Positions 32,853 through 36,698 of a DNA stretch of 36,698 bases are shown piece after piece. Origin of the DNA: a virus. Made by a program: the position numbers and the translations under genes. The stretch lies in IMG/VR virus record IMGVR_UViG_3300027730_000071, positions 1 to 36,698 of that record; one strand, written 5' to 3'. Below the pieces are notes generated by a model that searched no databases, was not told the DNA's origin, and worked only from the letters and a program-made list of their open reading frames with translations. Numbering within the stretch: the first letter of the stretch is position 1; each line of letters opens with the position of its first letter.

Positions 32853-33689
32853 TCAAAACAATTTGGTTTTTTGTTCTCGTTCCCATTCAAGTATTCGTTT
32901 TAATCCTTTGTTGTAGTATTCCTTTTCTTGCTCCATTACAATATATTTTCTGTTTGTTTCTAAACAAGCTATTGCAGTTGTAAATACTCCAGCAGTATTG
33001 TCAAGTACAATATCATTTTCATCTGTGTATGTTTTAATTAAATACTCAAATAATTCAGTTGGCTTTTGTGTTGGGTGTATTGCTTTTGAGCCAATCACAT
33101 TTGGGTATTCTAAAACATTGTGCGGAAATCCTGTAAATGCTTCGTATTCCACTCCAATTTGGTTGGGTCTTGCACCCATCATTTCTCCGTGTGCTACGGC
33201 AGTTACTTTTTTGTTTCCAATACTAACTATTCCTTGTGGGTTATATCTCATTCTCTTTTCTCCAAGTTGTGATATATGCCCCATTGGTGCTTTGCTAAAT
33301 ACACAACATTCTTCAATGGCTGTCATTGGTCTATTTTTGCTATGTTGCCATCCATTCGGTTTGCTTTTCTTCCAATACCAGCAATACTTAAATAATTTAA
33401 AGTTTGAGTTTATCAATACAGTTGTAAATGGCTGTGAAGCGGCAAGTATTATTACTCCATTAGGCTTTATTATCCTTTCGTATTGCTCCCAAAGTTTATC
33501 AAATGGTAGTATCACATCCCATTTACAAGCAATAGTTCCGTAAGGCAAATCGCAAAGTATCATATCAATACTTTCATCAGCTATCAATGGCATCAATTCT
33601 AAACAATCTCCTAAGTGTTCACTACTTCGATTAGTGCTTATACTATACCATTCTTTTTGTTCGTCTGTATCTAAGTTAAAATTTCCCAC
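32853..33689 (-). CDS. DNA amino-methyltransferase (N6-adenine or N4-cytosine type)
   Basis: A 278-residue DNA methyltransferase of the N6_N4_Mtase family. The catalytic motif IV is DLPYG (47-51), followed by the target region and then HPTQKPTELFEYLI and motif I VLDNTAGVFTTAIACLETN. That order (IV before I) is the beta class. Motif I normally reads DPFxGSGTT or DNxxGSGTT; here the glycine pair has become G-V-F, which may weaken cofactor binding. A stand-alone enzyme with no restriction partner nearby suggests a protective phage modification. It is flanked by elements a and b. Confidence 0.85.
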   Translation of the reverse strand: MGNFNLDTDEQKEWYSISTNRSSEHLGDCLELMPLIADESIDMILCDLPYGTIACKWDVILPFDKLWEQYERIIKPNGVIILAASQPFTTVLINSNFKLFKYCWYWKKSKPNGWQHSKNRPMTAIEECCVFSKAPMGHISQLGEKRMRYNPQGIVSIGNKKVTAVAHGEMMGARPNQIGVEYEAFTGFPHNVLEYPNVIGSKAIHPTQKPTELFEYLIKTYTDENDIVLDNTAGVFTTAIACLETNRKYIVMEQEKEYYNKGLKRILEWEREQKTKLF

Positions 33690-33750
33690 GCTTTTTTTAT
33701 TTAAAATTTTTGTTTCGTTCTTCGTATCAAGTTTCTCCTAAATTAACCGC

Positions 33751-33833
33751 ACCAGCAGGTAACACCACCTATACGCAAGTTTTGTGAAAAACAAAACCTG
33801 ACGTATAGCTGTAAACGTTATAGGCAATAGGGC
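33751..33833. repeat. Palindromic boundary element b (attC-like)
   Basis: GGTAAC at 33758-33763, then CTATACG-CAA-GTTTTGT, loop GAAAA, ACAAAAC-CTGA-CGTATAG (33769-33808), then GTTATAGGCAATAGGG (33817-33832). The AAC...GTT ends pair, and the arms differ by one extra base, the style of an integron attC. The 16-base end faces the Mom-like gene. Confidence 0.6.
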
Positions 33834-33892
33834 AGACGTTCTTCGTTTCAACATTTGTGGAAGAAAAAAAAGAAAAAAAGCCCACCGCACTT

Positions 33893-34582
33893 TTAAAACA
33901 TTTTAAGTTGAGCCGTTTCAATCGGCATAAATTCTTGATTTGGTTTGTCGCTATGTTCATTGTTAAATGGTGCTTTTTGTTCCCCTTTTGGATATGGTGC
34001 TTCCTGCCATATTGTTTTTATTTTATCATCGTAAATTATCAAATATCGGTGCTTTCTGCTTTTATCCCTCCATTCTCCATCAAGGTGTCGGCATTTGCCC
34101 CTTTGCAATTTCTTGAATGTTCCATCGTGTTGGTCAATAAAAAAATCTTTCTTTTGGTCGGTCAATCCGTAGTATTTAAAATTACAAGCCTGATAAATAT
34201 ATCCTTGATGGTGGTCGCTATCTGCATAAGTCAATAATGCAACTACCTTTTCAATTTTGCGAAGTAATTTTATACTACCTGATAAAAAGAATGAAGTAAG
34301 ATTTTTTTCGTGCCTATGTGGGTTCATACACAATCTGCCAAGTTCATAAAATCCTTCAAGTTTATAAGCATCAATAGCAAAGCATCCTTTCACTCCTTCT
34401 TTAGCTGAATTTGTATGAAACACAATTACACCAATAAGCAATTTACTTTGTGCATCAAATAAGCCAAAGTTTATACCGCTTCTAAAATTACCTTCTTCGT
34501 GCAAGTAATGGTATTCATCAAGCAGTTTCTTTGCAGTATTTCTGCTTATTTTTTCAATAAAATAATTATCCTTTAATGCCAT
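33893..34582 (-). CDS. Mom-like DNA modification protein
   Basis: A 229-residue protein matching the phage Mu Mom family, a GNAT-fold group that adds a carbamoylmethyl-type group to adenine and shields DNA from restriction. Shared features: the N-terminal HYLHEEG (25-31), GINFGLFD and LLIGVIVF strands, FYELGRLCMNP (78-88), and the signature TYADSDHHQGYIYQACNF (118-135) followed by YYGL. In Mom the equivalent S/TYAD..H.G.IYQA.N block is strictly conserved. The C-terminal 45 residues are polar and variable. It is flanked by inward-facing GTTATAGGCARTAGGG repeats. Function by family; actual modification untested. Confidence 0.75.
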   Translation of the reverse strand: MALKDNYFIEKISRNTAKKLLDEYHYLHEEGNFRSGINFGLFDAQSKLLIGVIVFHTNSAKEGVKGCFAIDAYKLEGFYELGRLCMNPHRHEKNLTSFFLSGSIKLLRKIEKVVALLTYADSDHHQGYIYQACNFKYYGLTDQKKDFFIDQHDGTFKKLQRGKCRHLDGEWRDKSRKHRYLIIYDDKIKTIWQEAPYPKGEQKAPFNNEHSDKPNQEFMPIETAQLKMF

Positions 34583-34638
34583 CGCTTCTTTTTTTCTTTT
34601 TTTTCTTTAGTGCTTCGATTAAACATTCTGCTAAAAAT

Positions 34639-34748
34639 CCCTACTGCCTATAACAGCGGTTTTGTGCTATTTGCCCCATTAAGTTTGTTGGTGAATTGAA
34701 GCCTTGTGCAAGGGTCAAACAGACACAAAGCCGCAAAATGTTAGGTGC
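34639..34748. repeat. Palindromic boundary element c (attC-like)
   Basis: On the minus strand: CCTAACATTTTGCGGCTTTG (34745 downward) pairs imperfectly with CACAAAACCGCTGTTATAGG (34666 to 34647), about 57 bases apart, ending GTTATAGGCAGTAGGG (34654 to 34639). ACCTAAC fits the attC core RYYYAAC. It ends 17 bases before the neighbouring methyltransferase stop. Confidence 0.55.
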
Positions 34749-34764
34749 AATGTCAGCGGACACC

Positions 34765-35445
34765 CTAAAACATTCGGAGTTGGCTGGCAAAATCTTTAAA
34801 ACGCTTTTCTTGTGCTTCATAATAATCTTTGTTAAGTTCAAAACCTGTAAAGTTGAAATTTCCTTTAGCACAAGCAATTCGGCTACTTCCAGAACCTAAA
34901 TGAGTGTCTAAAATCAAATTGCCTTGCTCTGCATAATTTTGTAAAATCCAATCGTAAATATTTATATGCTTTTGGCAAGGATGTATTTTGCCTTTAAATG
35001 TATAATCAACTTTCAATTTGCCGTCAAATCCATTCATATTCCCAATATCTGAAAACCGTATCATTTTACATTTGCCATCAAAAGAAGTCCAAGCCAATTC
35101 AAATTCATCAAATTCTCGTTTACCTAAATATCCAGCTTTTATAACTGATTTGTCCCAGCATATCCATTGGCGTTTTATTGGCAAATTAAAGTAGTTTCCA
35201 CCCCACACAATTTGATTTTTAGAAACCCTAAATAATTGTTCCCAATATTCGTCTGTTGGTCTTTCTTTGTCCCATTCGGCTATTTCAATTCCGTAAGGTG
35301 GGTCAACAATAGCTAAATCAAAATGATTATCAGAAAAGCGTTTTAAACCCTCTACACAATCCTCGTTATACACCACAGAAGGCACTGCACCTAACACGGT
35401 ATTGGCAAAATTGCCGTTCTGTTTTTCAATTAAACTTTCGTCCAT
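34765..35445 (-). CDS. DNA amino-methyltransferase, second copy type
   Basis: A 226-residue beta-class DNA methyltransferase. Motif IV is DPPYGI (48-53); NQIVWGGNYFNLP (about 77-89) and KIHPCQKH follow; motif I near the end is ILDTHLGSGSSRIACAKGN, complete with the G-S-G core. It differs in sequence from the enzyme at 32853-33689, so target sites probably differ. N6-adenine is the likelier product because of the DPPY motif. No restriction endonuclease lies beside it. Elements c and d bound it. Confidence 0.87.
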   Translation of the reverse strand: MDESLIEKQNGNFANTVLGAVPSVVYNEDCVEGLKRFSDNHFDLAIVDPPYGIEIAEWDKERPTDEYWEQLFRVSKNQIVWGGNYFNLPIKRQWICWDKSVIKAGYLGKREFDEFELAWTSFDGKCKMIRFSDIGNMNGFDGKLKVDYTFKGKIHPCQKHINIYDWILQNYAEQGNLILDTHLGSGSSRIACAKGNFNFTGFELNKDYYEAQEKRFKDFASQLRMF

Positions 35446-35472
35446 AATTTCAACTTTTGTTTTTCAATTTAG

Positions 35473-35518
35473 CTTTCGGTTCGGCAACTTCGCCAATACC
35501 CATACGTTACAGGCAATA
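35473..35518. repeat. Palindromic boundary element d (short)
   Basis: GGCAAC (35483-35488), CGCCAATACCCATAC, then GTTACAGGCAATAC (35506-35519), ending directly at the stop codon of the C5 methyltransferase. The GTTACAGGCARTAC end is also in element e, facing it from the other side of the gene. Confidence 0.5.
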
Positions 35519-36496
35519 CTACGACTGTGCATAATTTGAACATTCTACTTCTATGAATGAAAAAATATGTGCAATAGTATCAATTGTCCAGCCGTCACCC
35601 AATAAACAAGCTGCTTCATTTCGTTTTAGTATGCTTGTATATCCATTGGGTACTGTTTGTAATCGCTCCATTTCGTTTTGATTAAGTTTTCTAATATCGC
35701 CATCAATAAAATTTGCCCTCATTTCATCTTCGGTCATTTTAGAATACTTTTCAAATGTTTCTTTGTCTTTGAAAATTACATTTATAAATCCTTGTATCAT
35801 ATATCGTCTTAATGATGAAAATGTACTGCCCGGATTTCTACTTTCACTTTCAAGTAAGCATCTTGCTTTTAATCTGTCAGTATATCCATTATCCAATAAA
35901 TCTTGAAACTTTATTTTTTTGTTTCTTGGTTGTGGTATCATTGAATATCTATTGCCAAATAAATCAAAACTTCCCGGACCTATATTAGTCCAATAACTTC
36001 TTTGTCTTAATTGCCCTGATACTAATTCACTATTTATGTTTGTTGGATAAGTTCCAAGCATTTCGCTTATTGCTGCATAACTATAATCATCCATTGCTAC
36101 ATTTTCAAGTAAAAAGTATTTTGGTTCACATTCTTTTAAAAGTCTTAAATACTCATAAAACAATCCTGATTTTTCGCCTTGCAATCCTAATTTTTCTTTA
36201 TTAGCTGAACTAAAATCTTGACAAGGACTTCCACCAATCAATAAATCAATTTTAGGCAAATCACTTGCTTTTACATCTAATACACTACCTAATTGTATTG
36301 TATTGGGGAAATTGTGTTGCGTTACTTTTATTGCGTGTGGTTTTATTTCACTTGCAAAGTATTGATTAACTTTTATCCCTGCCTTTTGTAAAGCAATTTG
36401 ACCACAAGACATACCATCGAAAAGAGATAGTACATTTAAACCCGTACTGCCTGTAACACGTGTTTGGCAAAATGGGGGCTGACTGCTTTCTATCAT
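35519..36496 (-). CDS. C5 cytosine DNA methyltransferase, Dnmt3-like
   Basis: A 325-residue C5 methyltransferase. Motif I is LSLFDGMSCG (23-32), motif IV GGSPCQDFS with catalytic Cys92, motif VI ENV (131-133), and motif VIII QLRQR (162-166). The wording around IV and X (ASE, GGSPCQDFSSANK, GLFYEYLRLL, LLENVA) is closer to the Dnmt3 branch than to Dcm/HhaI. It transfers a methyl group to C5 of cytosine in DNA. The first 18 codons lie inside repeat element e; ATG 36496 is the only ATG before motif I, so the repeat seems to supply the start. No matching restriction enzyme is seen. Confidence 0.88.
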   Translation of the reverse strand: MIESSQPPFCQTRVTGSTGLNVLSLFDGMSCGQIALQKAGIKVNQYFASEIKPHAIKVTQHNFPNTIQLGSVLDVKASDLPKIDLLIGGSPCQDFSSANKEKLGLQGEKSGLFYEYLRLLKECEPKYFLLENVAMDDYSYAAISEMLGTYPTNINSELVSGQLRQRSYWTNIGPGSFDLFGNRYSMIPQPRNKKIKFQDLLDNGYTDRLKARCLLESESRNPGSTFSSLRRYMIQGFINVIFKDKETFEKYSKMTEDEMRANFIDGDIRKLNQNEMERLQTVPNGYTSILKRNEAACLLGDGWTIDTIAHIFSFIEVECSNYAQS

Positions 36497-36580
36497 CTTT
36501 TATCTGTTATTGAACATTAGTAATTCTAATCGGCTTTTGTGGGTATAATTCCCCCACTTCGGCAATCTGCAACTCGTTAC
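36441..36580. repeat. Palindromic boundary element e (attC-like) overlapping the C5 methyltransferase start
   Basis: On the plus strand, GTAAC...AATGGGGG (36453-36478) pairs imperfectly with CCCCCACTTCGGCAAT...GTTAC (36551-36580) around a 72-base centre. Its inner end on the minus strand reads GTTACAGGCAGTACGGG (36457 to 36441), matching element d. The outer end lies 4 bases from the stop of the next gene. Confidence 0.55.
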
Positions 36581-36583
36581 TCC

Positions 36584-36698
36584 CTAAAATCCAATCACAG
36601 AACCATTAGGAGAAGGCAAACCAACAACAATATCACTTACCGAACCACTACAACCATTCGCGCCTGCCGTTGTATATGTGATTGTTTGACCAATCATA
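36584..36698 (-). CDS. 3' end of an exported-type protein (partial)
   Basis: A minus-strand frame enters from the right edge and stops at TAG (plus 36584-36586). The visible 37 residues include TITYTTAGANGCSGSVSD, typical of Ig/HYR-like repeats in Bacteroidota surface proteins, and end PSPNGSVIGF. The large exported protein at 31179-32648 also ends in IGF. The gene is cut by the window edge, so start and full function are unknown. Confidence 0.55.
   Translation of the reverse strand, partial: MIGQTITYTTAGANGCSGSVSDIVVGLPSPNGSVIGF

Noticed and set aside
1-36698. Genome-wide TAG recoding
   Set aside because: Portal, tube, capsid and other clear genes end in TAG at sensible places, and only one gene shows an internal TAG.
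29313-36698. The minus-strand block as host chromosome beside a prophage
   Set aside because: Considered because of the T9SS-type genes, but phage-type modification genes, a phage accessory gene and direct abutment to the holin-like gene with no attachment site favour phage DNA. It is not fully excluded.

Overview
The window reads as part of a tailed, siphovirus-type bacteriophage of a Bacteroidota host. The phage assignment rests on small and large terminase, portal, scaffold, major capsid protein, tail-assembly chaperones, tape measure and a fibre. The host assignment rests on AT-rich DNA, Bacteroidota promoter boxes (TAnnTTTG near -7) with little Shine-Dalgarno signal, a BT4734/VirE-type primase-helicase, and exported proteins with type IX secretion (T9SS) features. 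Both edges cut through genes. No integrase, repressor or endolysin was recognised, so lifestyle is undecided.

Layout. (1) 1-6710, plus strand: recombination and replication block with a Rad52-like annealing protein, a coiled-coil protein, a RecE/PD-(D/E)XK-like exonuclease, an SSB-like protein, a tRNA-like element, a DEAH helicase and a primase-helicase. (2) 6711-7193: terminator, then a non-coding region dense in TTTGACAGAT inverted and direct repeats (origin or operator candidate), then a promoter. (3) 7194-29312, plus strand: VRR-NUC nuclease, terminase, tail genes (chaperone pair, tape measure, baseplate-like proteins, probable tail tube), a glycosyltransferase plus SAM methyltransferase pair, then portal, head morphogenesis protein, scaffold, capsid, connector-like genes, a repeat-rich fibre and a holin-like protein. 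The tail block lies between terminase and portal, which is not the usual order. (4) 29313-36698, minus strand: exported Bacteroidota-type proteins, a nonsense-interrupted gene, and a DNA-modification island with two amino-methyltransferases, a Mu Mom-like protein and a Dnmt3-like C5 cytosine methyltransferase. The junctions of this island carry related palindromic repeats resembling integron attC sites or small cassette ends.

The strongest unexpected signals are these. The end of the major capsid gene has a textbook -1 frameshift signal: A_AAA_AAC, a 7-base spacer, then a hairpin. It would add a 30-residue tail to some capsid subunits. A second T-run slippery site lies in the tail-chaperone pair. 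The modification genes are bounded by inward-facing GTTAYAGGCARTA repeats. The phage also seems to encode proteins built for T9SS export.

How the parts fit: the left block would recombine and copy the genome, the terminase packages it, and head and tail genes form the particle. The minus-strand island probably protects phage DNA from host nucleases and alters the host surface.
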